Source of the DNA: Palleronia marisminoris
GTDB lineage: Bacteria; Pseudomonadota; Alphaproteobacteria; Rhodobacterales; Rhodobacteraceae
Length of the DNA: 64,000 nucleotides
Assembly: GCF_900172315.1 (NCBI RefSeq)
Contig: NZ_FWFV01000001.1
Location: 310,001-374,000 of the forward strand
Direction of reading: 5' to 3'
In this document: piece after piece, positions 24,021 through 33,355 of the stretch
Numbering within the stretch: position 1 is the first letter of the stretch
Layout: every line of letters begins with the position of its first letter
Position numbers and translations under genes: made by a program
Notes under the pieces: model-generated
Databases searched by the model: none
What the model was told of the DNA's origin: nothing
The model's input: the letters and a program-made list of their open reading frames with translations, nothing else

Positions 24021-26027
24021 CTACTGATCCAGGAACGAGCGCAGCTTGCGCGACCGGCTCGGATGCTTGAGCTTGCGGAGCGCCTTGGCCTCGATCTGAC
24101 GGATTCGTTCGCGGGTGACGCTGAACTGCTGGCCAACCTCTTCCAGCGTGTGGTCGGTGTTCATGCCGATGCCGAAACGCATCCGCAGGACCCGCTCCTC
24201 GCGCGGCGTAAGCGAAGCCAGGACCCGCGTCGTCGTCTCCTTCAGGTTCTCCTGGATGGCGGAGTCGAGCGGCAGGACGGCGTTCTTGTCCTCGATGAAG
24301 TCGCCGAGCTGGCTGTCCTCTTCGTCACCGATAGGCGTCTCGAGGCTGATCGGCTCCTTGGCGATCTTCATCACCTTGCGAACCTTCTCGAGCGGCATTT
24401 GCAGCTTTTCCGCCAGTTCTTCCGGCGTCGGCTCGCGGCCGATCTCGTGCAGCATCTGGCGGCCGGTGCGGACCAGCTTGTTGATCGTCTCGATCATGTG
24501 GACCGGGATGCGGATCGTGCGGGCCTGGTCGGCGATCGAGCGGGTGATCGCCTGGCGGATCCACCACGTCGCATAGGTCGAGAACTTGTAGCCGCGGCGA
24601 TACTCGAACTTGTCGACTGCCTTCATCAGGCCGATGTTGCCTTCCTGAATGAGATCAAGGAATTGCAGGCCGCGGTTCGTGTATTTCTTGGCGATCGAGA
24701 TCACGAGGCGCAGGTTGGCCTCGACCATCTCCTTCTTGGCCTGACGGGCTTCTTTCTCGCCCTTCTGGACCTGCTGCACGATGCGGCGGAATTCGCTGAT
24801 GTCGACGCCGACATATTGGCCGACCTGGGCCATCTCGCCGCGCAGGTCCTCGATCTTGTCGGTGGACCGCTCGAACAGCGATTGCCAGCCGCGGCCGGCC
24901 TTCTCGCGCATCCGGTCCATCCAGTTCGGATCGAGCTCGGCACCACGATACTCGTCGACGAATTCGCGCCGGTTGATGCGCGCCTGGTCGGCGAGCTTCA
25001 CCATCGCGCTGTCGATCGACATGATCTTGCGGTTGATGCCGTAGAGCTGGTCGATCAGCGCCTCGATACGGTTGTTGTGCAGGTGAAGCTCCTTCACCAG
25101 CACGACGATCTCGCCCCGCAGCTTCTGGTACTTCTCTTCGGCGCCGGAATCGAAGGACCCATCCTCGTTCAGCGTGGCGGACATGCGCATGTCCTGCATT
25201 TCGCTGAGCTGTTCGTAGTCGCTGGCGATCGCGTCGAGCATCTCGAGGACGCGCGGCTTCAGCGCGGCTTCCATCGCGGCGAGCGACAGGTTCGCCTGGT
25301 CCTCGTCATCCTCCTCGTCGTCTGATTCCGAGATCGGGTTGCCGTCGGCATCGACCTCTTCCTTGACCACCTCGGGCTTGGGCGCCGGCGGCTTCTCCTT
25401 CATCTCCTGCGGCGTCGAGCCGAGGTCCGAGACGACGGGCTCGTCCCCCTCTTCGCCCATCGAGCGGCCGAACGTCGTCTCGAGGTCGATGACGTCGCGC
25501 AGAAGGATGTCTTCGGACAGAAGTTCGTCGCGCCAGATGGTGATCGCCTGGAAGGTCAGCGGGCTTTCGCACAGGCCCGCGATCATCGTGTTGCGGCCGG
25601 CCTCGATGCGCTTGGCGATCGCGATCTCGCCCTCGCGGGACAGCAGCTCGACCGAGCCCATCTCGCGCAGGTACATCCGGACCGGGTCGTCGGTGCGGTC
25701 GAGCTTCTCGCTCTCGGCGGTCGAGACGGCAACGTCGCGGGCATCGTTGCGGGCCACGACCTCGGTGGACTTCTTCTCGTCCTCGTCGGCGGCCTCTTCT
25801 TCCTCGATGACGTTGATGCCCATCTCGGACAGCATCGACATCACGTCCTCGATCTGTTCCGAGCTCACCTGCTCGGGCGGGAGGACCGCGTTGAGCTGAT
25901 CGTAGGTGATGTATCCGCGCTCTCTCGCGTCGGCGATCATCTTCTTGACGGCGGACTGGCTCATGTCGAGCATGGCTTCGCCGTCCTGCTCGTCCTTGCG
26001 GTCCTCTACGCTGTCCTTAGCGGCCAT
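24021..26027 (-). CDS. rpoD: Primary sigma factor RpoD (sigma-70)
   Basis: This 668-residue housekeeping sigma factor recognises most promoters in the cell. Region 1.1 starts the protein ([19 protein letters not shown]), followed by a long acidic non-conserved region. Region 2 contains [27 protein letters not shown] and [15 protein letters not shown], and region 4.2 ends with [26 protein letters not shown] precedes the ATG. The gene follows dnaG, as in many proteobacteria. Its 148-base upstream gap has three GANTC sites in 27 bases, so cell-cycle methylation could influence it. Confidence 0.97.
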   Translation of the reverse strand: MAAKDSVEDRKDEQDGEAMLDMSQSAVKKMIADARERGYITYDQLNAVLPPEQVSSEQIEDVMSMLSEMGINVIEEEEAADEDEKKSTEVVARNDARDVAVSTAESEKLDRTDDPVRMYLREMGSVELLSREGEIAIAKRIEAGRNTMIAGLCESPLTFQAITIWRDELLSEDILLRDVIDLETTFGRSMGEEGDEPVVSDLGSTPQEMKEKPPAPKPEVVKEEVDADGNPISESDDEEDDEDQANLSLAAMEAALKPRVLEMLDAIASDYEQLSEMQDMRMSATLNEDGSFDSGAEEKYQKLRGEIVVLVKELHLHNNRIEALIDQLYGINRKIMSIDSAMVKLADQARINRREFVDEYRGAELDPNWMDRMREKAGRGWQSLFERSTDKIEDLRGEMAQVGQYVGVDISEFRRIVQQVQKGEKEARQAKKEMVEANLRLVISIAKKYTNRGLQFLDLIQEGNIGLMKAVDKFEYRRGYKFSTYATWWIRQAITRSIADQARTIRIPVHMIETINKLVRTGRQMLHEIGREPTPEELAEKLQMPLEKVRKVMKIAKEPISLETPIGDEEDSQLGDFIEDKNAVLPLDSAIQENLKETTTRVLASLTPREERVLRMRFGIGMNTDHTLEEVGQQFSVTRERIRQIEAKALRKLKHPSRSRKLRSFLDQ

Positions 26028-26088
26028 GCGGCACTCTCCTTCCCGCGGATCGCGGTGTCCCGTGGCGGGTCCATGCGGCCCGCGTCGC

Positions 26089-26116
26089 GATTCGCTTCAC
26101 CCGAATCAGTGATTCG
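26089..26116. promoter_or_regulatory. GANTC cluster and competing hairpins upstream of rpoD
   Basis: GATTC (26089), GAATC (26103) and GATTC (26111) are all GANTC sites, the target of the alphaproteobacterial CcrM methylase. GATTCG/CGAATC/GATTCG also form two overlapping inverted repeats (spacers of 7 and 3 bases) that cannot both pair at once. The cluster lies 62-89 bases before the rpoD start. Confidence 0.5.
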
Positions 26117-26175
26117 CAGGTTGAAAACGTCGTCCATCCTACCAAACCCGAACCGCCTTACCCAGAGCAGGCGGA

Positions 26176-28110
26176 TCACTTTGTGTCCTTGCGTGTCCCC
26201 GACCCGATCTGGCTGAGCAGACGGTCCAGGGCACCTCTTTCTTCCCGATCTAGCCGGACGCCGTTCGGTGCCAAGTCGAAGAGCCTGCGGTCCTCTCCCT
26301 GGCTGCGTTCGGCGCGGGCTTTCGCCTGCGCCGCCTGGGAAAGCCGCCATGTCAGCGCCTCGTCCTCGACACCACTGATATCTCCAAGAGCCTCTTCGAT
26401 TTCACGGGCCGCGCCTTGGCGAGCGGCGAGTTTGGCGAGTTCTTCAGCCAGGCATTGCTGCGCGATATCCACCCGGTCCGAGCGAAGCGCGGGAACGATG
26501 TCGAGATGGCGCGTGGCATGCAGCTTTTCAAGGGCATGCGCGCCCAGAGCGGCCTCGACCGCCGCGCGGCACGCGTCGGCATCCGTGGCGGGCGTGGCGA
26601 GAAGACAGTCGCAGAGCCGCGCGTGGTCGGCATCCGAGAAGTCCAATCGCTCGAGCGCCGGCTCGAACATCTCGATCAGCGCCGGAAAACGCAGCAGCAG
26701 CGCCAGGACCACTGCCTCGCGCAGTCGATCCACGGCGTCGTGCGACATCAGCTCGGAGCTACGGGTGGTGGCGCTGGCGCTGACCGGCGCATCCCGCCGC
26801 TTGCCGCGGGGCGTCCAGACGCGGCGCGGGTTGAACAGCTGGTAGCGACGCTCCTTGAAGGCGTCGCCGTAGTGGCGCTTGATCGAGGGATCCCTGATCT
26901 GCCCCAGCACCTCGCGCAACCGCTTGTCGAGGGCGGCGCGCCGTTCGGGGCTGTCGATGGGCCGCCCTTCGGTTTCCGCACGCCACAGCAGGTCCACCAT
27001 GGGGATCGCCTGATCCAGCAGCCCCTGCATCGCGCCGGTTCCCTTGGCGCGCAGCAGGTCGTCTGGGTCGAGCCCCTCGGGCATCAGGCAGAAGCGCAGC
27101 GACTTGCCGGCCTCGAGCAACGGCATTGCGAGCTTGGCCGCGCGCAGGGCCGCCGCCTGCCCTGCCCGGTCGCCGTCGAGGGCGATGACCGGCTCGTCAT
27201 GGACGCGCCACAGCAGGCGCAGCTGATCCTCGGTGACGGCCGTCCCGAGCGGCGCGACCGTCGCGCCGAACCCCGCCTCGGACAGCGCGATGACGTCCAT
27301 GTAGCCCTCGGCCACGATCAGCTGCGCATCGCGCCCTGCCTCGCGTCGCGCGTTGGCATGGTTGTAGAGGTTGCGGCCCTTGTCGAAGAGCTCCGTCTCG
27401 GGCGAGTTCAGGTACTTGGCGTTGTCGTCCGGATCCATCGCCCGCCCGCCGAACGCGATGGCCCGGCCCCGGGCGTCGCGGATCGGAAAGAGGATGCGGT
27501 TGCGGAAGACGTCGTAGGGCTGGCCACCGCGGTCGCTGACCTTCTCGAGCCCCACCGCCTGGATCATCTCGGGGTCGATCCCTTTCTGCCGCAAATGGGC
27601 GCCAAGTCGCCGCCAGTCGTCGGGCGCGAAGCCTATCTCCCACCGCTCGCAGGCGGCATCGTCGAGGCCACGGCCCTTGAGGTAGTCGCGCGCCGCCGCC
27701 CCGGCGCCGGTGCGCAGTTGCAGCCGGTAGAACTTCACCGCCTCTTCCATGACCTCGGATAGCTCGGTGCGCCGGTCGGACCGCTCTTTGGCGCGAGGGT
27801 CCTCCTGCGGCATCTCCATGCCGGCCTCTCCGGCGAGGATCCGCACCGCCTCGATGAACGAGACGTTCTCGGTCTCGCGCACGAAGCTGATCGCGTCGCC
27901 CTTCGCGTGACAGCCGAAGCAGTAGTAGTACCCCTCGCGATCCATGACGTGGAACGAGGCGGACTTCTCCTGGTGGAACGGACAGGGCGCCCACATGTCG
28001 CCCTTGCCCTGCTGGGACTTGCGGGTGTCCCACACGACCTTGCGGCCGACCACCTGAGCGAGGCTCAGGCGCGAACGAAGCTCGTCAAGGAAACCGGGGG
28101 GCAGGCTCAT
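26176..28110 (-). CDS. dnaG: DNA primase DnaG
   Basis: This 644-residue protein makes RNA primers for replication, working with DnaB. The N-terminal zinc site is CPFH and CFGC (Cys43, His46, Cys64, Cys67), followed by the TOPRIM domain (IVAEGYMDVIALSEAGFGATVAPLG, ALDGDRAGQAA). The C-terminal DnaB-binding part is less conserved. A near-consensus -10 element ends only five bases before the ATG and there is no useful ribosome site, so the message may be leaderless. It is followed by rpoD on the same strand. dnaB is also in this window, about 8.5 kb away. Confidence 0.97.
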   Translation of the reverse strand: MSLPPGFLDELRSRLSLAQVVGRKVVWDTRKSQQGKGDMWAPCPFHQEKSASFHVMDREGYYYCFGCHAKGDAISFVRETENVSFIEAVRILAGEAGMEMPQEDPRAKERSDRRTELSEVMEEAVKFYRLQLRTGAGAAARDYLKGRGLDDAACERWEIGFAPDDWRRLGAHLRQKGIDPEMIQAVGLEKVSDRGGQPYDVFRNRILFPIRDARGRAIAFGGRAMDPDDNAKYLNSPETELFDKGRNLYNHANARREAGRDAQLIVAEGYMDVIALSEAGFGATVAPLGTAVTEDQLRLLWRVHDEPVIALDGDRAGQAAALRAAKLAMPLLEAGKSLRFCLMPEGLDPDDLLRAKGTGAMQGLLDQAIPMVDLLWRAETEGRPIDSPERRAALDKRLREVLGQIRDPSIKRHYGDAFKERRYQLFNPRRVWTPRGKRRDAPVSASATTRSSELMSHDAVDRLREAVVLALLLRFPALIEMFEPALERLDFSDADHARLCDCLLATPATDADACRAAVEAALGAHALEKLHATRHLDIVPALRSDRVDIAQQCLAEELAKLAARQGAAREIEEALGDISGVEDEALTWRLSQAAQAKARAERSQGEDRRLFDLAPNGVRLDREERGALDRLLSQIGSGTRKDTK

Positions 28111-28115
28111 GGTCC

Positions 28116-28146
28116 GTTATATCAGCCTCGCCCGCCGGTCTGTCCA
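28116..28146 (-). promoter_or_regulatory. Probable dnaG promoter giving a leaderless transcript
   Basis: On the minus strand TGGACA (28146-28141) and TATAAC (28121-28116) are 19 bases apart. Only GGACC lies between the -10 and the ATG at 28110, so transcription should start at or next to the start codon. The -10 matches consensus at five of six positions; the spacer is longer than ideal. Confidence 0.45.
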
Positions 28147-28157
28147 GAGGGTGAGGC

Positions 28158-28592
28158 TCAGCAGTCGTCCACGTTCACGGTGGCGAGCGGCTGGTCGTCG
28201 CTGGTGACGATGGTCGCGGCGACGCCGTAGGTCTCGACGAAGCGCGCGGTGGCCGGCGCGGCGCAAAGCTGCTCGCGGATCGAACGGGCGGCCACGACCT
28301 CGTATCCTTCGCGCGCGGCGGGACCGAAAGCAGTGGACGGCTGGGCGTGACGGAACTGCATGACCAGCGTGTCGCCCTCGGCGCTCGCGCCCCGGATTTC
28401 CAGGTCGGGCGTCAGCATCTGCCCTTGCCGCGCATCCAGCGCCTGCGCCACGGCCGTGAGCGCCGGAGGCGTCTGCGCGGCGGCGGCGGCGCCGTCGGCA
28501 TTGACGCTCAGGTTCGACGTGGCCGGCTGGTCAGTGGTCGGCGCGCACGCCAGAAGCGCCAGCGGCGCGGCGAGGAACAGGCGGTGGATCAT
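28158..28592 (-). CDS. Putative lipoprotein of unknown function
   Basis: A 144-residue protein with a lipoprotein signal (HRLFLAAPLALLAC, lipidated Cys near residue 15), then an Ala/Thr-rich linker and a domain I do not recognise. Two cysteines later in the protein (LCAAP and the last residue of the C-terminal VNVDDC) could form a disulfide. GGGAGAG precedes the ATG at 28592, and longer forms lose the signal. It lies just upstream of dnaG on the same strand and diverges from the fasciclin gene. Confidence 0.7.
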   Translation of the reverse strand: MIHRLFLAAPLALLACAPTTDQPATSNLSVNADGAAAAAQTPPALTAVAQALDARQGQMLTPDLEIRGASAEGDTLVMQFRHAQPSTAFGPAAREGYEVVAARSIREQLCAAPATARFVETYGVAATIVTSDDQPLATVNVDDC

Positions 28593-28762
28593 GGGTCTCT
28601 CCCTGTGGTGATGCGCGAAATTGCGCGGATTCGTACAGTTCCACAAGCCGGTCGGTCATGCCGCCGCACTGTGCGCAGTTGTCGCGGAAACGGTAGCGGG
28701 TTCGGGCAGTTGTTCCAGCGACCCTGCAAGACGCCGGGTCACAATCCTTTTTGGGAGGCACC

Positions 28763-29257
28763 ATGTTTACCAAGATCTTTACCACCACCGCCGCACTGTC
28801 GCTGGCTGGCACGATGGCCTTCGCCGCGTCCCATGACGCCGAGATGAACGCCGAGATGAACATCGTCGAAACGGCGCAGGACGCGGGCAATTTCTCGACC
28901 CTGCTGTCGGCTGCGGAAACTGCCGGCCTGGCGGAAACCCTGTCGGGCGAAGGCCCCTACACGGTGTTCGCGCCCAGCGACGAGGCGTTCGAGGCGCTGC
29001 CCGAAGGCACGCTCGACGGTCTGTCCGAAGAGCAGCTGACCTCGATCCTGACCTACCATGTCGTGCCCAGCGCGGCGATGGCGGCGGACCTGTCGGACGG
29101 CCAGATGATCGAAACCGTGAACGGCGCCGAGCTCGAGGTTTCGATCGACGGCGACACCGTGATGGTGGGCGACGCGACCGTGACGCAGGCCGACATCGAA
29201 GCGTCGAACGGCGTGATCCACGTCATCGACAGCGTGTTGATGCCGCCCGAAATGTGA
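28763..29257 (+). CDS. Secreted fasciclin (FAS1) domain protein
   Basis: A 164-residue exported protein. The signal peptide is MFTKIFTTTAALSLAGTMAFA, with cleavage near residue 22. A single FAS1 domain fills the rest: FSTLLSAAETAGLAETL, then GPYTVFAPSDEAFEALP, LTYHVV and the C-terminal NGVIHVIDSVLMP. Bacterial FAS1 proteins are linked with adhesion or surface binding; the partner here is unknown. GGGAGG lies four bases before the ATG. A textbook intrinsic terminator follows, so the gene is transcribed alone. Confidence 0.92.
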   Translation: MFTKIFTTTAALSLAGTMAFAASHDAEMNAEMNIVETAQDAGNFSTLLSAAETAGLAETLSGEGPYTVFAPSDEAFEALPEGTLDGLSEEQLTSILTYHVVPSAAMAADLSDGQMIETVNGAELEVSIDGDTVMVGDATVTQADIEASNGVIHVIDSVLMPPEM

Positions 29258-29283
29258 TCGGGTTTCCGATCCGACGGATCAGG

Positions 29284-29309
29284 GGGGTCGCCGCGAGGCG
29301 GCCCCTTTT
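29284..29309 (+). terminator. Intrinsic terminator of the fasciclin gene
   Basis: A 9-bp stem (one G-T pair, GCGA loop, arms 29284-29292 and 29297-29305) is followed directly by TTTT. It lies 27 bases after the stop codon. Confidence 0.85.
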
Positions 29310-29511
29310 CGCGTTCAGGGGTCAAGATGGGCCCCTCCCCTGGCCCGCCGGCTGAAAGCCGCGAAAGAGGCCCCCGCCCGCCATATTCTCGTCCAGTTCC
29401 GGTGGCTCCTTGAGCAATGCGGAGGACCGTGCGGGGCTGACGTTCGCTCTTCCTCCACCGCCGCGCGGTCGGATCACCCTGCGGTCTTGGCCACAACGAC
29501 GGGAACCCAGA

Positions 29512-31125
29512 ATGGCGGCGCGCAGCGACACGATAGCTCCCCGGCACAGACTCCGGCACCGCGTTTCCGCCTTCGCCAGGGCCGAGGACGGCTCTTTCGT
29601 CATCCTGACGCTGTTCTTCTTCGCCGCCATCTTCCTGACGGGCGGTGTGGTCGTGGACTTGCTGCGGCACGATTACCAGCGAACCCAGCTGCAGACCACG
29701 CTGGACAACGCGGTCCTGGCCGCGGCCGACCTCGACCAGTCGCTCGACCCCGAAGGCGTGGTGGCGGACTACTTCGCCAAGGCCGGTCTTGCCGATGCGC
29801 TGACCGACATCCAGGTGACGAGCCGCATCAACTCGCGAGCCGTTTCGGCCAATGCGGAACTGTCGCTGCCCACGATGTTCATGCACGCGCTCGGGGTGGA
29901 CGACCTCGGCGGGGCGGCGGGGGCCACGGCGCGCGAGGACATCCGCGATATCGAGATCTCCATGGCGCTCGATATTTCGGGTTCGATGGGGAATCACGGC
30001 CGGCTCGGTTACATGAAGACGGCCGCCAAGGAATTCGTGGACAAAATGCTTCTCGATGGGAACGGGAACCCGATCGAAGGCGAAGTCTCGATCAACATCG
30101 TGCCCTACGCGACGCAGGTGAATGCAGGCGCCGACATCCTCGCGCAGATGGCCGTGACGCACTCCCACGGCTACTCCCATTGCCTCGACTTTTCCGCTGG
30201 CGCGTTCCGGACGGTCGAGATGTCGCCCACAACACCGTATCGCCAGACCGCGCATTTCGACCCCTATCCGGCTATCCCCGACCGGAACGACCGACGATTC
30301 CACGACCGCGTCTCGGAAGGTCGGATCCAATGCCGCACCGACGCGAGCAGCCGCACCCTCTTCGTCAGCGACGACCGGGACGCGCTTCACGACAAGATCG
30401 ACAGCCTTCAATACGGGGGGAACACGTCCATCGAGATCGGGACGAAATGGGCCATCGGACTGCTCGATCCGCAGATGCGCTCTGCCGTGGCCGCGCTTCC
30501 CGATATCGATGAGGGCTTCAGGGACCGGCCGTTCGACTACGACCGCGAGAACTCGATGAAGGTGCTGATCATCATGACCGATGGTGAGAACACCACCCAG
30601 CTGTCCATGAAGCCTGCATACTCGGGCAGCAACCTTTCGGACATCTGGAAAGGATATGACGGGAGCTACCTGCGCTTTTCGGTCCAAAGTAGCGATCCAA
30701 GCTACTATTTCGTGGCCGGGCGGAACGAGTGGCGACGCGATCCCGTCGGTGGAAGCTCCGCCGAGCGCATGACTTGGGCCGAGGTCTGGGCCGAGATGCC
30801 GCTCGCGTGGCACGCCTATTACGCACGGGCGGAACAAGTGAACAGCCAGTACCGGCAATACGTCGCGAACGACTGGTATTCCAAGGTCCTCGACTCGATC
30901 GGCCCTAACGAGAAGGACGATCGCCTGACGGCCCTCTGCTCGGCGATCCGCGACCGCGACGTCGTGGTCTTCACGATTGCCTTCGACATCTCCGAAGGGA
31001 ACTCGAAGCTCCTCAAGGCCTGCGCGACGACGCCGAACCACTATTACAACGTCACCGGCAGCCAGATAAACTACGCCTTCGCCTCGATCGCCGGCACGAT
31101 CAACCAATTGCAGCTGGTCGAATGA
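29512..31125 (+). CDS. TadG-like pilus assembly protein with von Willebrand A domain
   Basis: A 537-residue protein with one N-terminal membrane helix (FVILTLFFFAAIFLTGGVVVDL), preceded by the DGSF element typical of Tad/TadE proteins. The rest faces outward. The vWA metal-binding motif is intact (ALDISGSMGNH, DxSxS), and later acidic elements (MTDGENTT) fit the same fold. TadG-like proteins serve the Flp/Tad secretion system. Two TadE-like genes follow with an ATGA overlap, but no tadABC or flp gene lies in the window. The gene region before it (29310-29511) shows no further signal I trust. Confidence 0.85.
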   Translation: MAARSDTIAPRHRLRHRVSAFARAEDGSFVILTLFFFAAIFLTGGVVVDLLRHDYQRTQLQTTLDNAVLAAADLDQSLDPEGVVADYFAKAGLADALTDIQVTSRINSRAVSANAELSLPTMFMHALGVDDLGGAAGATAREDIRDIEISMALDISGSMGNHGRLGYMKTAAKEFVDKMLLDGNGNPIEGEVSINIVPYATQVNAGADILAQMAVTHSHGYSHCLDFSAGAFRTVEMSPTTPYRQTAHFDPYPAIPDRNDRRFHDRVSEGRIQCRTDASSRTLFVSDDRDALHDKIDSLQYGGNTSIEIGTKWAIGLLDPQMRSAVAALPDIDEGFRDRPFDYDRENSMKVLIIMTDGENTTQLSMKPAYSGSNLSDIWKGYDGSYLRFSVQSSDPSYYFVAGRNEWRRDPVGGSSAERMTWAEVWAEMPLAWHAYYARAEQVNSQYRQYVANDWYSKVLDSIGPNEKDDRLTALCSAIRDRDVVVFTIAFDISEGNSKLLKACATTPNHYYNVTGSQINYAFASIAGTINQLQLVE

Positions 31126-31649
31126 GGCTTCTTTCGCGCCTGTGCACTTTCCTGCGGGCCGCCGATGGCGCCGCCTCGGTCGAGATCGTGGTGCTGTTCC
31201 CGCTCATGCTCTGGCCGTTCCTCACGGGGATGGAGGCCGGTGTCATGCAGATGCGGCGGGTCATGTTCGAATACGCCGTCGATGTGGTCGCCCGCGACGT
31301 GCGGATGGGCATTTCGGGTTATGGCACCGCGGCCGAGATCCGCGCCGCGGTCTGCGAGACGGCGACCGTCATCCCGGACTGCGAAAGCGACCTCATGCTT
31401 GACCTCTCGCGCGTCGATCTGGGCAGTTTCACCGCATCCGAGGGCGCGGTGACCTGCCGTAATCGCGACCTCGAGGTGCAGCCGGCCACGACCTTCAAGC
31501 CCGGCACGCAGAACGAGCTGATGCTGATGAGGTTCTGCGTCCTCTATGACCCGATCTTCCCCGGCGTGGGCATCGGGGCGCGGATGGACCAGGTCTCGGG
31601 CGGCGGCGTGGCCATGGTGACCGAGACATTCTTCGTGAACGAGCCGTGA
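31122..31649 (+). CDS. TadE-family envelope protein
   Basis: A 175-residue pseudopilin-like protein of the TadE family. The N-terminal pattern DGAASVEIVVLFPLMLWPF has the Ser-Val-Glu near the membrane helix that marks TadE proteins. The remainder is periplasmic, with three cysteines (VCETATVIPDC, TCRNRD) that may pair. It overlaps the TadG-like gene in ATGA and is followed at once by a second TadE-like gene. Confidence 0.85.
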   Translation: MRLLSRLCTFLRAADGAASVEIVVLFPLMLWPFLTGMEAGVMQMRRVMFEYAVDVVARDVRMGISGYGTAAEIRAAVCETATVIPDCESDLMLDLSRVDLGSFTASEGAVTCRNRDLEVQPATTFKPGTQNELMLMRFCVLYDPIFPGVGIGARMDQVSGGGVAMVTETFFVNEP

Positions 31650-31651
31650 CG

Positions 31652-32233
31652 ATGACCCGCAAGCCCCTCCGCCACCTCGTGCGGTTCCGCCGGGACGAAA
31701 CCGGGTCCTATTCCGTCGAGACCGTCCTGATGCTGCCGGTGCTGTGCCTGACCATCTTCACGATGCTGACCTATATCGACGCCTACCGGGCGCGGGTCCA
31801 CGCGCTGCGCGTCACCTATGCCGTCGGCGACATGCTCTCGCGGTCGCAGTTTCCGGCGACCCATCAGACGATCACCGGGCTGGCCGAAGTCTTCGACCAG
31901 CTCGCCATCGGCGAACACAACACGGCCATCCGGGTCAGCTCGATCGTCTGGGACGAGAGCAATGCCGAGTACCTGCTGGTCTGGTCGGACTCCGCGCGGG
32001 CCGGCTCCACGACGCCCCTGCCCGACCCCATAACCGAGGCTACCCTGCCCGGCCTCACCGACCGCCTGCCGAACCTGGCCGATGGCGACTCGGTGATCGT
32101 CGTGGATAGCTGGGTCCATTACGTGCCGCCCTTCGACGTCGGATTCGGCGAGCAGACGTTCGAGCACATCGGCGTCGTCTCGCCCCGCTTCATCCCGGTG
32201 CTCAGGTATGACGCGGACAACCTGACGGGCTAG
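31652..32233 (+). CDS. Second TadE-like envelope protein
   Basis: A 193-residue protein with the same N-terminal plan: RDETGSYSVETVLMLPVLCLTIFTMLTYID (shown in two parts: DETGSYSVETVLML, PVLCLTIFTMLTY). The rest is periplasmic, without clear motifs. A GTG at 31646 that overlaps the previous stop is an alternative start. Its stop TAG lies in a CTAG shared with the convergent membrane gene. With the two genes before it, it forms a set of minor Tad components, probably exported and assembled together. Confidence 0.82.
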   Translation: MTRKPLRHLVRFRRDETGSYSVETVLMLPVLCLTIFTMLTYIDAYRARVHALRVTYAVGDMLSRSQFPATHQTITGLAEVFDQLAIGEHNTAIRVSSIVWDESNAEYLLVWSDSARAGSTTPLPDPITEATLPGLTDRLPNLADGDSVIVVDSWVHYVPPFDVGFGEQTFEHIGVVSPRFIPVLRYDADNLTG

Positions 32234-32703
32234 AGCGCCCCGTGACTTTTCAGCGTCAGGATGTCGGCCATCGTCTTGGCCTGGGCCGCCCGCGTCATTC
32301 CCCCGACGCCCAACCGCCGGCCCCAGCGCCACCACAGGCCCGGCGCCCAGGCAAAGGGCCGGGATCGGTTGAGGCGGACCAGAAACCCGTTCGACGGCTT
32401 CACCGCGAACAGCCCGCGCTCCACCCCCGCGATCTCGTCCATCGCGGCGAGGATGCGGCCGTCCGACTGGACGAGCCCGGCCTCGGTCAGGAACACCGCC
32501 TGCGCCGTCGCACGCCACAACGCGACCGCGCCGTAGGCCGCCAGAACGGCCACGATCAGAAGCACGAAACGCGCGCCGATGCCCGTCGGGGCCGTCGCGC
32601 CGAGCCAGCCCAGCAGCACCGCCAAGGCGCCGAGCATGCTGACGCCGAAGATGCGGCGCGGCATCGAGGCGTGGAGTTCCGCGAGAGTTTCGGGATCGGG
32701 CAT
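32230..32703 (-). CDS. Small membrane protein, unknown function
   Basis: A 157-residue protein with two adjacent membrane helices (FGVSMLGALAVLLGWLGA and ARFVLLIVAVLAAYGAVAL) and a C-terminal domain with PH-like or strand character (SDGRILAAMDEIAGVERGLF, then NGFLVRLNRSRPFAWAPG). The pattern suggests a membrane-tethered beta domain, but I do not recognise the family. The start is ATG 32703; the long upstream frame has no support. The stop is shared through CTAG with the TadE-like gene. Confidence 0.72.
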   Translation of the reverse strand: MPDPETLAELHASMPRRIFGVSMLGALAVLLGWLGATAPTGIGARFVLLIVAVLAAYGAVALWRATAQAVFLTEAGLVQSDGRILAAMDEIAGVERGLFAVKPSNGFLVRLNRSRPFAWAPGLWWRWGRRLGVGGMTRAAQAKTMADILTLKSHGAL

Positions 32704-32826
32704 GGTCGGTCCATAATGCCGCTGCGAAGCGCGCGTGCAAGGCACGCTCTGTCCGGCAGGTGCGGAAAGGCGATTGCCGGAGAGCGGTCGGCGCGGATAG
32801 CGTGCGGTCAACCAAGGGAACTACCG

Positions 32827-33294
32827 ATGCGCCGCACCCTGATCATCGTCTGCCTCGCCGCCGGTTGCGGACTGCCCGAACTCGATACGCCCGCGACCCG
32901 CGCAGGCGCCGTGGCGCCCTATCCCGACCTCGCGCCCCGCCAGGAGATCCTGTCGCGCGTCGAAGCCGACACTGCCACCCTGGCCGGCGCAGAGCTGTCG
33001 GGTCGCAGCGCCGGTCTTGCCGCGCAGGGGAACGCCGCGCGGAGCATGGCGGCTGCGGACACGTCCGCGATACTCGCCCGTGCGGACGGTCTGAGGGCAC
33101 GGGCGCAGGGCCTGCGCGACGTGGCCACTCCGAGCACCGCGCCGAGCGCTGCCCTGCGGGAGCGCGCCGCGACGATCCGCGCCGACCAGCCGCCAGCGGC
33201 GGCCGTCGTGGCCCCGGCCCCGACCGGAAGCGACGCCGAGGCTGCCGAGCGCCTCCGCCGTTTGCGCGACGGGACGGCCGAGGACCCCCTTTGA
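32827..33294 (+). CDS. Putative lipoprotein, unknown function
   Basis: A 155-residue protein with a short lipoprotein signal (RRTLIIVCLAAGC, Cys15) and an Ala/Arg-rich helical body (LSRVEADTATLAGAELSGRS and similar), probably coiled. Two near-repeats of an Arg-Ala helix occur around residues 60-110. AAGGGAAC precedes the ATG. It stands directly before hom on the same strand. I do not recognise the family. Confidence 0.68.
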   Translation: MRRTLIIVCLAAGCGLPELDTPATRAGAVAPYPDLAPRQEILSRVEADTATLAGAELSGRSAGLAAQGNAARSMAAADTSAILARADGLRARAQGLRDVATPSTAPSAALRERAATIRADQPPAAAVVAPAPTGSDAEAAERLRRLRDGTAEDPL

Positions 33295-33355
33295 TCGGGG
33301 CGTGATCTCGGCTAAGGCCCAAGCCCGACGCCGTCAGATCGAAGGAGCCCTCCCC

